Source: Akkermansia sp. (GTDB lineage Bacteria > Verrucomicrobiota > Verrucomicrobiia > Verrucomicrobiales > Akkermansiaceae). Taken from it: a stretch of 64,000 nucleotides of DNA. This document shows positions 34,801 through 40,524 of this stretch, in pieces. The position numbers and the translations under genes are program-made. Under the pieces are notes generated by a model, which was not told the origin of the DNA, made no database searches, and worked only from the letters and a program-made list of their open reading frames with translations. The DNA lies in the NCBI GenBank assembly GCA_017471985.1, contig JAFURE010000119.1, positions 17,142 to 81,141 of the forward strand, in the 5' to 3' direction. Within the stretch, counting starts at the first letter, position 1. Each line of letters starts with the position of its first letter.

Positions 34801-35022
34801 GTTGCGGAAATAAGCGTGCCACGGCTGGGGAATATCCCCCTGCAGGGCAATATAGAAGCTCTCGCCGGCCTTGTAGCTGCTCACACTGGCCTTGGCGCTC
34901 ACGCTGAAGGTGGGGGCCTGCTGCGCGGCAGCTCCGGGGCCGAAGGGCAGACCGCCAAACTGAGCCTGCGCGGTGCCGGTGAACAGCGCCGCCGCCACTG
35001 TCAGAAATCTTACAATGTTCAT
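31819..35022 (-). CDS. DsbD-like thiol:disulfide interchange protein with duplicated N-terminal domain
   Basis: Transfers reducing equivalents from cytoplasmic thioredoxin across the inner membrane to periplasmic thiols. Order: signal peptide (MNIVRFLTVAAALFTGTAQA), periplasmic domain 1 (about 38-280), a very acidic Glu/Asp linker (about 290-330), periplasmic domain 2 (about 357-600, nearly identical to domain 1), eight or so membrane helices with the CcdA/DsbD cysteines (LMPCVFPV and TPCSAPF), and a C-terminal thioredoxin domain with WCATC. Both periplasmic copies carry TCSDTGCN. The ATG at 35022 is chosen because the alternative TTG at 35058 is the -35 box of the promoter. About 1067 residues. 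Confidence 0.9.
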   Translation of the reverse strand: MNIVRFLTVAAALFTGTAQAQFGGLPFGPGAAAQQAPTFSVSAKASVSSYKAGESFYIALQGDIPQPWHAYFRNPATVGEPMTAELTAPAGFAVEGPYWQAPDRHEGMLGVAYTYNTPTVVWKVTPQADAPQQAEFAVSATAQTCSDTGCNAPETKTAAVSLSAGDGAAAADWAAEESKVEVLGDTPATVTASQSAEAVVLSFTAEGEVKSAYFFSDDNSINPTAEQPLTKTDSGYCLTLTRNDGKDSMAPVKDETLVGKELPSLGGILVYDGKHSAVKITFDSVATPAVTPAPAEEPADEEEEADTEEEADEEETDEEAEEEEADDSDESVGGFAVGGAEGSGFGAGMFGGEQQSTLSVTGSASVSSYKAGEPFYVALQADIPQPWHAYFRNPATVGEPMTAELTAPEGFAVEGPYWSAPDRHEGMLGVAYTYNTPTIVWKVTPAANAPQQAEITVSATAQTCSDTGCNPPETKTATISLSAGDGAAAADWAAKESKVEVLGDTPTTATMTQTTDSVVLSFTAEGEVKSAYFFSADNSINPTAEQPLTKTDSGYTLTLTRNDGKDTMAPVKDEALVGKELPSLSGILVYDGKHAALNVSTAAAAPAPTAEAPSAQGGIPAGIWGIFGSLFLGGLILNLMPCVFPVIGLKIMSFVELGGGERRKVFMHSLVFVMGILVSFWLLAIALIVVSNLEVLANTPWSQWVQTLWNDAGSDTRSWAVWMQNEWIVYSILLLLLVLGLSMFGLFEIGVGATGAGQGLQQKKGLMGSFFQGLLVTVVATPCSAPFLGAAMPAAMSLPGVWMLLALTFMALGLAFPYIVMGAFPSLVNVLPRPGAWMESLKQGLSFLLFAAAAWMLDVYLAFLPEAYSVDQPWILMSLVVFCSAFWVYGRWCPIYQSKKTRRIGGIIAVLLIAVGVWGSMPRPVSHTPAPAAPIAADATAAGYEVAAGEHPTWNTWSKALMDKALADGHPVYVDFTAKWCATCQMNKKTAYTADVCALFEQGKVVLMRADKTRPDAEIDAEMRRLNRSSVPVNVLYAPGKEPAITTELLTPIYMDGFLTKQLGLKK
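33232..33951 (-). repeat. Direct repeat, second copy (DsbD-like domain 2)
   Basis: Encodes the second periplasmic domain of the DsbD-like protein. It repeats the 34189-34908 segment at an offset of 957 bases (319 codons) with only scattered substitutions, for example WHAYFRNPATVGEPM and HEGMLGVAYTYNTPT in both. The duplicated unit also includes the acidic linker that lies between the copies. Confidence 0.9.
34189..34908 (-). repeat. Direct repeat, first copy (DsbD-like domain 1)
   Basis: Encodes the first periplasmic domain and matches 33232-33951 in frame, 957 bases away. Synonymous and amino-acid differences are both present, so the duplication is not a sequencing artefact of the latest moment, but it is recent or homogenised. 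Confidence 0.9.
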
Positions 35023-35029
35023 GTGTCGC

Positions 35030-35058
35030 AGTTTACCTGAAAACGCACCGTACCGCAA
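35030..35058 (-). promoter_or_regulatory. Leaderless promoter of the DsbD-like gene
   Basis: TTGCGG (35053-35058), 17-base spacer, TAAACT (35030-35035). Seven bases separate the -10 box from the ATG at 35022. Confidence 0.6.
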
Positions 35059-35126
35059 GCATAAATCTGCGTTGCTTTTGCATTATTTTCATCAGTATGG
35101 TGGATTTTCGGTTTTTGCCGGATTTT

Positions 35127-36230
35127 CTATTCTTTCGCCGCGTCCGGGGCGATGAGATAATAGCGCCGGTGCCGGGTGCTCCGATAGCGCCCGCAGGCTC
35201 TCAGGAACATGTAAAAACACCAGCCGCCCATACCGAGAAAGAATAGCGGCATAAGCAGTTTGTCGAAGTCGCGTCGCATGGCCCACCATGGCAGCTCGGG
35301 GGCATAGTACACGGTAACTTGCTCGCCGGGGCTGACCTTGGGTTTAGTGCTGCCGTCTAACTCCGTATGAGCGGTGGTAGTTCCGTCAGCGTGTGTGATG
35401 AGGTAGACCGGGTAGTAAACCACCTCCACCACCGAGCTTTGTTCCTCACCGTTAATTTTGGTGGTTCTGTGGGTGGTTTTGTGGCAGTAGTCTATGACGG
35501 TGGCGGTGCTATGTTCGCCATTGAGCCACAGGTCGAGGTAGGTGATTGTCGAGTGGCTGTGGAGTTGTTGCCCGGCCGCAACGAGCATCAGTGCCATCAG
35601 GGAGAGCCAGCCAAGCATCGGCAGCAGTGGGGAGAGCCCGTCGTAGATATTCAATCGGTGGCGGACCGGGCGTCTTTCGCCAATCTCGGGCAATTTGACG
35701 CCGCATTTGCTCAGCGCCTCCTGTAGCCCCTCGTTGTCGTGCACGCGCAGAAATCCGTGGTCGCGTATACCCTGGTAGCGCCCCATGGGGAGTTCCATCA
35801 TGTAGTAATCCAGGCTGCCATCAGGGTGGGGAAAAATCCGGTGTACCATATCCTGCGCTACAGGTACGGCGTATACCACGGGCTTGCCGATGGGCACTAC
35901 CTGCACGATGAGGGCGCGGCTTGACGTCAGGGCATATATCGTGTTGCGATTGCCCTTTATCGCATAAATGACGCAGAGCAGGCAACCCACTGCTGCCATG
36001 AAGCTCAGGCCGGCGGTGTAGATGTTGCAGGCGACCGGCGGTGCAGGGGACAACGCAAGCGAGGTCAGTACGGCACTCAGCCCCAGCAGGAGCACACCCC
36101 CTATCAATACCACCCACACATTGCCATCCATGGCATATCGGCGGCGCTCCGCCCAGAGCACGTCCTCGCCATCCGATAGGGCAAATTCGATTGCTCTCTT
36201 CAGTTCGTTGTTCTCGGTAGTCTGCAACAT
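35127..36230 (-). CDS. Membrane protein with DUF3592-like domain, unknown
   Basis: 367 residues. A soluble start (LKRAIEFALSDGEDVLWAERRRYAMDG) leads into two membrane helices (about 37-58 and 72-93), a PH-like/bPH2-type segment (YALTSSRALIVQVVPIGKPVVYAVP), a third helix (LLPMLGWLSLMALMLVAAG), a DUF3592-like domain (STATVIDYCHKTTHRTTKINGE... VSPGEQVTVYYAPELPWWA) and a last helix. Similar 'blackish' membrane proteins occur in many Gram-negatives without known role. A textbook promoter lies right at the start codon. It ends about 100 bases before the DsbD-like start and has its own transcription unit. Confidence 0.68.
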   Translation of the reverse strand: MLQTTENNELKRAIEFALSDGEDVLWAERRRYAMDGNVWVVLIGGVLLLGLSAVLTSLALSPAPPVACNIYTAGLSFMAAVGCLLCVIYAIKGNRNTIYALTSSRALIVQVVPIGKPVVYAVPVAQDMVHRIFPHPDGSLDYYMMELPMGRYQGIRDHGFLRVHDNEGLQEALSKCGVKLPEIGERRPVRHRLNIYDGLSPLLPMLGWLSLMALMLVAAGQQLHSHSTITYLDLWLNGEHSTATVIDYCHKTTHRTTKINGEEQSSVVEVVYYPVYLITHADGTTTAHTELDGSTKPKVSPGEQVTVYYAPELPWWAMRRDFDKLLMPLFFLGMGGWCFYMFLRACGRYRSTRHRRYYLIAPDAAKE

Positions 36231-36236
36231 GCGCCT

Positions 36237-36264
36237 ATTATAACACCTGCCGTCGCTTTGTCAA
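36237..36264 (-). promoter_or_regulatory. Consensus leaderless promoter
   Basis: TTGACA (36259-36264), 16-base spacer, TATAAT (36237-36242): both boxes perfect. Six bases separate it from the ATG at 36230. The -35 box overlaps the last codons of nadD. Confidence 0.8.
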
Positions 36265-36818
36265 TGCTGACCGTTGGGCAGACAAACTCCCGCCGGAACC
36301 CACTCCGCGGGCGGATTTTGCCCCTGCTTGAGCGCCTCGCGAATGGCCGATGATGACGCCGGGTGGTGTCCCTCGATGAAGATGGCGCGTGCACCCTCGC
36401 GCGGTTGGGGAGCCGTACCACGGTGGTACACAATGAAGCGGAGCTGCTCGCAAAGGTAATCATACCGAGCCCAGCGGTGCAGCTGCTCCCACTGGTCAGT
36501 GCCCATGAGCCAGTACAGCTCATCCCACGGGTAGAGCTCACGGCAGGCCTGCACCACGCGCCAGCTGTAGCTCGGCGGCGGCAGGGTCAAATCCAGCTCA
36601 CTTACCTCGGCTTGCGGCATGTTTGCCGTCGCCGCCCGCAGCATGGCCAGTCGCTGCTCATCGGTAAAGTAAAGTTGCCGCCCCGTCTTGAACGGTGAAC
36701 ACGCCGCCGGCAGGAACAATACCCTGTCCAGCCCCGCAGCTTTCACCGCCGCCGCAGCAATAGCCAGGTGCCCGCTGTGTACCGGGTCAAACGAGCCGCC
36801 GAACAGGCAGGTTTTCAT
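36261..36818 (-). CDS. nadD: Nicotinate-nucleotide adenylyltransferase
   Basis: Adenylates nicotinate mononucleotide in NAD biosynthesis. The start MKTCLFGGSFDPVHSGHL contains the nucleotidyltransferase GGSFDPxHxGH motif; SPFKTGRQLYFTDEQRLAML and the C-terminal SSSAIREAL (ISSTxIR equivalent) are present, as is LYWLMGTDQW. ATG 36818 makes 185 residues; the A of its ATG is the last base of the upstream stop (TGATG), so translation is coupled with the M23 peptidase gene. The longer 36854 start reads into that gene and is not supported. Confidence 0.93.
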   Translation of the reverse strand: MKTCLFGGSFDPVHSGHLAIAAAAVKAAGLDRVLFLPAACSPFKTGRQLYFTDEQRLAMLRAATANMPQAEVSELDLTLPPPSYSWRVVQACRELYPWDELYWLMGTDQWEQLHRWARYDYLCEQLRFIVYHRGTAPQPREGARAIFIEGHHPASSSAIREALKQGQNPPAEWVPAGVCLPNGQH

Positions 36819-37501
36819 CACAGACCCTCCGTATCTTTGTAGGGAAGGAAACAACCGATGGGCAGTTTCACAAACTTGCTCTCGGGGCGCAGTCGACGGT
36901 AGTGATTGATGAAAGCCGACAGGTTGCCGTAGTTCTTGGCCGTCTTGGGAATACCCTGCTGACCGCAGTTCACCAGAATATTGAAGTGCAGCTCAGCGTG
37001 CAGGTGGGCAGGGAACATACCGCGGTTGGTGCCGATGGTACCGACCTGGTCACCGCGCTTCACCAGCTGCCCCAGCTTCACATCAATGCGGTCCAGGTGC
37101 CCGTACAGCGTCTGGCAGCAGAGCACGCGCCCGCTCTTGGGCTCGCGGAAAGCATGGCGCACAATCACCACCTTGCCCCAGCGACCGCGGGCATCCGCCG
37201 CATACGTCACCAAGCCGTGGCCAATCGTGTACACCGGATCACCCAAATCCGAATTGCCACCACCCACGCCATTCCAGTCCTCGCCCAGGTGGCGCGGCGT
37301 CTTCAGGCGCAGACCGCGAGCCTTATAATAGCCCTCACCATTCGGCTTGCCTACCGGGTAATCGAAACCATCCGCCAGCGGCACCAGCGCCCACTTGCCA
37401 TCGGCCGTCTTCTGCGCCATCGTCACACCGCACGACGTACTGCCCAGCATGAAGAACAGAGCCATCGTCACCACGAAAATCTGTTGGTATAAGCGTACCA
37501 T
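36818..37501 (-). CDS. M23-family peptidoglycan peptidase, probable lipoprotein
   Basis: LytM-type zinc endopeptidase or its inactive activator relative. The signal region MVRLYQQIFVVTMALFFMLGSTSC ends in a lipobox-like STSC, so a lipid anchor is likely. The peptidase core starts at RHLGEDWNG (His and Asp zinc ligands) and ends with AHLHAELHF (HxH), spanning GDPVYTIGHGLVTYAADARG and YGHLDRIDVKLGQLVKRGD. All catalytic residues appear present. A loop with CC near VLCCQTLYGHLD is unusual. 227 residues; first gene of a two-gene unit with nadD. A -10 box lies 6 bases before its ATG. Confidence 0.87.
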   Translation of the reverse strand: MVRLYQQIFVVTMALFFMLGSTSCGVTMAQKTADGKWALVPLADGFDYPVGKPNGEGYYKARGLRLKTPRHLGEDWNGVGGGNSDLGDPVYTIGHGLVTYAADARGRWGKVVIVRHAFREPKSGRVLCCQTLYGHLDRIDVKLGQLVKRGDQVGTIGTNRGMFPAHLHAELHFNILVNCGQQGIPKTAKNYGNLSAFINHYRRLRPESKFVKLPIGCFLPYKDTEGL

Positions 37502-37507
37502 GCTCGC

Positions 37508-37537
37508 AGCATATCACATAGCACCCACACATGGCAA
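37508..37537 (-). promoter_or_regulatory. Leaderless promoter of the M23-nadD unit
   Basis: TTGCCA (37532-37537), 18-base spacer, TATGCT (37508-37513), six bases before the ATG at 37501. Confidence 0.55.
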
Positions 37538-37590
37538 GCCCCAAAATTGCCATACCATGACATAGGGGGAAGGACAAGTCCTGAATATCC

Positions 37591-37709
37591 ACCGCCCATC
37601 GGGCGGTTCTTCACCACAGGCAACAGCCTGTTCTTCACCATGAGCCCCCGGCTCATTCTTCACGACGAGACCGTCAGGTCGAGTTCTTCACCGTTCGGCT
37701 AAGCCGAAC
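37591..37709. repeat. Hairpin array A (five hairpins, TTCTTCACC linkers)
   Basis: Five short hairpins in a row: ACCGCCCatcGGGCGGT (37591-37607), ACAGGCaacaGCCTGT (37616-37631), ATGAGCCcccGGCTCAT (37640-37656), an imperfect GACC/GGTC hairpin (about 37669-37680) and GTTCGGCtaaGCCGAAC (37693-37709). Consecutive units are joined by TTCTTCAC plus C or G. Hairpins 1, 3 and 5 recur in array B; 2 and 4 differ. It fills the gap between the M23 promoter and the gltS 3' end. Confidence 0.88.
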
Positions 37710-37758
37710 TTAAGGCGAGTTGATAAAGTTCCGCGGCGGCGCAGCCGCCTAGCTCAAA

Positions 37759-37804
37759 GACATTCCCGAAGGCCTCGGCGTAGGCTTGCCGAAGACGGGA
37801 AAAT
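37759..37804. repeat. Long palindromic module, copy 1
   Basis: A 46-base unit beginning GACATTCCCGAAGG and ending GACGGGAAAAT, containing nested inverted repeats (CCTCGGC, GGCTTGCCG, and outer TTCCCG/CGGGAA). An essentially identical copy lies at 39636-39681 and a partial copy at 39693-39716. Confidence 0.85.
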
Positions 37805-37819
37805 TCAACTTTCAACTTT
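37798..37819. repeat. Heptamer array at the gltS 3' end
   Basis: Imperfect 7-base tandem units of the CAACTTT type. On the minus strand the AAAGTTG unit supplies the gltS stop codon TGA and the last Ser codon, so the array joins the coding sequence directly. Confidence 0.7.
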
Positions 37820-39170
37820 GCCAGCCCTTCCTGGCAAACAGCCACGCCGCCACAATCCACAGCACCAGCGCCGTGGCACTAATCCCCAGCATCACCGCCC
37901 AACCCAGCTTGTAGAGCAGGGTAAGAGCCACCGCTGTCCACAGACCGCCACCCATAATCGGCTCGTGCAGCAACTGCTTGTAGCCGAATGCCTGCGTGGC
38001 ACAGGTCTTGGCCTCCGGGTCAGCAGCGCGCAGCAGCAGCAGACCCGTAGCCGTCACACCCAGCGACTGGCCGAACTCCGCAATCGCGCACTCGAACCAC
38101 GACTCCTTGAACAGACGCCGCGCCACCACCACCACCATGAACAGCGACAGCGCCAGACCCAGCACAATCAGAATCAGCAGGCCCACCCAGTTGTCCAGCA
38201 CCACCTGTACCTTAATCGTCGCCATGGCCGACACCACCAGGAAATCCAGCGCCGCGCCGGAAACACGCTGCATCTGCCCGTGGTCAATCAAATGGTGCAC
38301 CCGCACACGCTGCGCCAACTTCTGCATCAGCAGACCGCCAATCATACAGAACGGGAACAGCGGGAAACCCTTCATCAGCGTCACCACACCATCCGAACTG
38401 CAGGCCGCCTCCAGCTCCGTCAGCCCGGCGCGCATACCGAACCCCATCAGAATCGCAATACCCACCAGCGAAATATGCCACGCGAGCGAGTCAATCGAAT
38501 CGCAGTAAACCGTCTGCACACCCGCCGCCGGCTGCTCCTCCTTCGTATAAATTCCGCGCTGCTGCAGCTTATCCTGCTCATCGAAACGGCGGATATTCGT
38601 AATATACCCCTTGCGAGCCGCCCAGTTCACCAGCACAATACCCACAATCACCGCCAGCAGCATACCCGCCGTCGCCATCGTATAGCCCAGCGCTATGCCA
38701 TCCTCCCAACCGAAGGACTCAAAACTCTCCGCCATACCGCTCACCGTACCGTGACCACCCTGAAAACCAATCTCCAGCAGATTACCGAAACCCTCATTCA
38801 CGCCGAAGAACGGCAGCAATATGAAACCCACCACCGAAAAACCAATCACATACTGTCCCCAGGCCAGAATCTGCCCAAAGCACAACTGCGGGAACGCCAC
38901 CTGCACCACCTTCTTGAGCGGAGGAGTCACCACCCCCAGGAACAGCGTCGCAAACACCACATTAATCATGAACCCCGGCAGCTTGCCCACCGTGCTCACC
39001 ACCTCCGCCGGCACCAGCTCCGGCCAACCCTGGAAAATCGCCAACCCAATAAACCCGCCAATCACCGAACTCGGCAGATAACAACGCTGCAACAGCGGCA
39101 CAAGCGTGCGCAACACCTTACCCGCTACCAACAGGGCAGACAACAAACAGAAGACAATGATAGCCGTCAT
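37812..39170 (-). CDS. gltS: GltS-type sodium:glutamate symporter
   Basis: Inner-membrane Na+-coupled glutamate uptake carrier. 452 residues with about ten hydrophobic segments in the two inverted halves typical of ESS transporters; signatures include SSVIGGFIGLAIFQ, GFQGGHGTVSGMAESF and, in the second half, EFGQSLGVTATGLLLLR. The last codons and stop lie in a heptamer repeat. A promoter 44 bases upstream of the ATG partly overlaps a repeat-associated hairpin, so the repeats could influence its expression. Bracketed by hairpin arrays A and B. Confidence 0.9.
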   Translation of the reverse strand: MTAIIVFCLLSALLVAGKVLRTLVPLLQRCYLPSSVIGGFIGLAIFQGWPELVPAEVVSTVGKLPGFMINVVFATLFLGVVTPPLKKVVQVAFPQLCFGQILAWGQYVIGFSVVGFILLPFFGVNEGFGNLLEIGFQGGHGTVSGMAESFESFGWEDGIALGYTMATAGMLLAVIVGIVLVNWAARKGYITNIRRFDEQDKLQQRGIYTKEEQPAAGVQTVYCDSIDSLAWHISLVGIAILMGFGMRAGLTELEAACSSDGVVTLMKGFPLFPFCMIGGLLMQKLAQRVRVHHLIDHGQMQRVSGAALDFLVVSAMATIKVQVVLDNWVGLLILIVLGLALSLFMVVVVARRLFKESWFECAIAEFGQSLGVTATGLLLLRAADPEAKTCATQAFGYKQLLHEPIMGGGLWTAVALTLLYKLGWAVMLGISATALVLWIVAAWLFARKGWQS

Positions 39171-39213
39171 GATTCAGAAATGCGTGCAGAAGAGAGAAAT
39201 ACCAACGCCGCAC

Positions 39214-39242
39214 ACTATACCACAATCCCCCCCTTCCGTCAA
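39214..39242 (-). promoter_or_regulatory. gltS promoter embedded in a repeat hairpin
   Basis: TTGACG (39237-39242), 17-base spacer, TATAGT (39214-39219). The -35 box lies in the loop-proximal part of a 10-bp hairpin (CCCTTCCGTC at 39231-39240 with GACGGAAGGG at 39243-39252) that begins array B. Confidence 0.65.
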
Positions 39243-39367
39243 GACGGAAGGGGCATCCACCGCCCACCGGGCGGTTCTTCACGACGGCTCCGTCGTTTTT
39301 CACCATGAGCCCCCGGCTCATTCTTCACCACGGCTCCGCCGTTCTTCACCGTTCGGCAAAGCCGAAC
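39231..39367. repeat. Hairpin array B (leading hairpin plus five, same order as A)
   Basis: A leading 10-bp hairpin (39231-39252) is followed by ACCGCCCaccGGGCGGT (39259-39275), ACGACGGctCCGTCGT (39281-39296), ATGAGCCcccGGCTCAT (39305-39321), ACGGCtccGCCGT (39330-39342) and GTTCGGCaaaGCCGAAC (39351-39367). Linkers are TTCTTCACG, TTTTTCACC, TTCTTCACC and TTCTTCACC. Stems 2 and 4 differ from array A but stay self-complementary. Confidence 0.92.
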
Positions 39368-39374
39368 TTAAAAT

Positions 39375-39402
39375 AAGTTACGAAGTACGAGTTGTTAATT
39401 AC
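39375..39402. repeat. Heptamer tract after array B
   Basis: Imperfect 7-base periodic tract (units such as AGTTACG and AAGTACG) directly after the last hairpin; the same tract follows array C at 40402-40430. It runs into a GCGGGC/GCCCGC palindrome. Confidence 0.6.
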
Positions 39403-39428
39403 CGCGGGCGATGCCCGCCATTTGCTAT

Positions 39429-39465
39429 AAATCCAAAATCAAAAATTCAAAATCCAAAATTAAAC
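39429..39465. repeat. Heptamer array, AAATCCA type
   Basis: Five imperfect 7-base units (AAATCCA, AAATCAA, AAATTCA, and so on) between hairpin array B and the partial array at 39465-39496. Confidence 0.8.
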
Positions 39466-39496
39466 CGCCGTTCTTCACCGTTCGGCAAAGCCGAAC
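39465..39496. repeat. Partial hairpin array (last hairpin only)
   Basis: CCGCCG followed by TTCTTCACC and the terminal hairpin GTTCGGCaaaGCCGAAC (39480-39496), then TTAAAG. It looks like the right end of an array such as B. Confidence 0.85.
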
Positions 39497-39577
39497 TTAA
39501 AGAATAACGTGTTAAGCCCGTCAAGGGCGAAGGGGCAGGGGCATCGGAACCTCGGCACTTTAGTCCGAGTAAGTCCC

Positions 39578-39720
39578 CGCGGGCATTCGGCTTCGTCTGC
39601 GTCTACGCCGAGACAGGTTGCCCGCCAAGCTCAATGACATTCCCGAAGGCCTCGGCGTAGGCTTGCCGAAGACGGGAAAATCCAACTTTACAGACTTTCC
39701 CGAAGGCCTCGGCGTCCTGG
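39578..39720. repeat. Mosaic palindromic modules
   Basis: GCGGGC ... TTGCCCGCC (about 39578-39626) encloses a 35-base insert that recurs at about 40431-40478; next come copy 2 of the 46-base module (39636-39681) and its partial copy (39693-39716). No protein-coding sequence is evident from 39171 to 39921 apart from these repeats and the promoter at 39850. Confidence 0.75.
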
Positions 39721-39849
39721 GTGGGCGTATCAACGAGAAGCCTCCATCGCAGAGAAGCCGGAAGACTACACGAGCTGAGCAGGGTTAATGTCTAAATATT
39801 CGAGTGTGTGCATGTAATTCATTGATAGCCAGTGTTGAAAAAAAAAGTG

Positions 39850-39878
39850 CTTGCTGTTTCTGGAATTCTGAAGCATAA
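39850..39878 (+). promoter_or_regulatory. Promoter of the small CxxC gene
   Basis: TTGCTG (39850-39855), 17-base spacer, CATAAT (39873-39878), about 43 bases before the ATG at 39922. Confidence 0.45.
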
Positions 39879-39921
39879 TACATGCATAGAAAGGTGTTAC
39901 AAAGTTAACAATAAAGACATT

Positions 39922-40239
39922 ATGAAAAATAAAATACTAAACTTCCCTCGGACGAGCAACGACAAAGCTCCCAAAGGACAGGCGTGGAACGATATCTTCG
40001 AGATGTGCCAAATAGACGATAGGCATTGTGCAGCATGCGGGAAACGGTGCAACACAGTTGGTGCTCATGTCTGGTCTATTGATCACGGCAGAATCATGCT
40101 TGTTCCTCTGTGTGATAAGTGCAATAATTGGAGGAACCTACGGATTATGCATGTTCTGCCGGGAAGAATGGTACCTTTAGAGAGGGGGCGCTCATTGTTA
40201 CTTTGGGAATTTTTGACTCGTAAGGCCGGATTGACCTGA
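39922..40239 (+). CDS. Small zinc-finger protein, possibly HNH-like
   Basis: 105 residues from ATG 39922 (MKNKILNFPRTS). A CAACGKRC pair, a central GAHVWSIDHGRIMLV stretch and a second PLCDKCNNW pair give a treble-clef-like layout: CxxC, His after a Gly-Ala, then CxxCNN. This arrangement is seen in some HNH nucleases and zinc-binding accessory proteins, but a full HNH catalytic set is not certain. It is the only plus-strand gene in this region and sits between mosaic repeats, so it may be mobile or part of a defence module. The open frame extends to 39832, which lies upstream of the promoter and is not used. Confidence 0.6.
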   Translation: MKNKILNFPRTSNDKAPKGQAWNDIFEMCQIDDRHCAACGKRCNTVGAHVWSIDHGRIMLVPLCDKCNNWRNLRIMHVLPGRMVPLERGRSLLLWEFLTRKAGLT

Positions 40240-40269
40240 GTCGCATCGTTGAGTGCCGAATAATGCAAA

Positions 40270-40289
40270 CCCGCCGCAAAAGCGGCGGG
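40270..40289. repeat. CCCGCCGC palindrome with AAATTTAAAGACATT tail, copy 1
   Basis: An 8-bp stem CCCGCCGC/GCGGCGGG with AAAA loop, followed by AAATTTAAAGACATT and then CCTGTCTCGG. A second copy with ATAA loop lies at 42432-42451. Confidence 0.8.
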
Positions 40290-40356
40290 AAATTTAAAGA
40301 CATTCCCTGTCTCGGAGTAGATAGCGGGGCGAAAGGCCCGACTCGAAGCCGGAACC

Positions 40357-40430
40357 ACGGCTCCGCCGTTCTTCACTGTTCGGCAAAGCCGAACTTAAAA
40401 TAAGTTACGAAGTACGAGTTGTTAAGTACC
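40357..40430. repeat. Hairpin array C (two hairpins) and heptamer tract
   Basis: ACGGCtccGCCGT (40357-40369), linker TTCTTCACT, GTTCGGCaaaGCCGAAC (40378-40394), TTAAAA, then the same heptamer tract as after array B (40402-40430) leading to GCGGGC. It lies downstream of the two-gene cassette on its strand. Confidence 0.88.
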
Positions 40431-40524
40431 GCGGGCATCCGGCTTCGTCTGCGTCTACGCCGAGACGGGTTGCCCGCCTAATTCTACGATTACAATCAAA
40501 ATATAACTTTACAGGTTATTATTG

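Noticed and set aside
37591..37709. CRISPR array
   Set aside because: The regular unit spacing suggested CRISPR, but the constant part is only 9 bases, the variable parts are palindromes rather than unrelated spacers, and no cas genes are present.
37818..39308. 496-codon plus-strand frame opposite gltS
   Set aside because: His/Arg/Gln-rich translation running through the gltS promoter and array B; no protein features.
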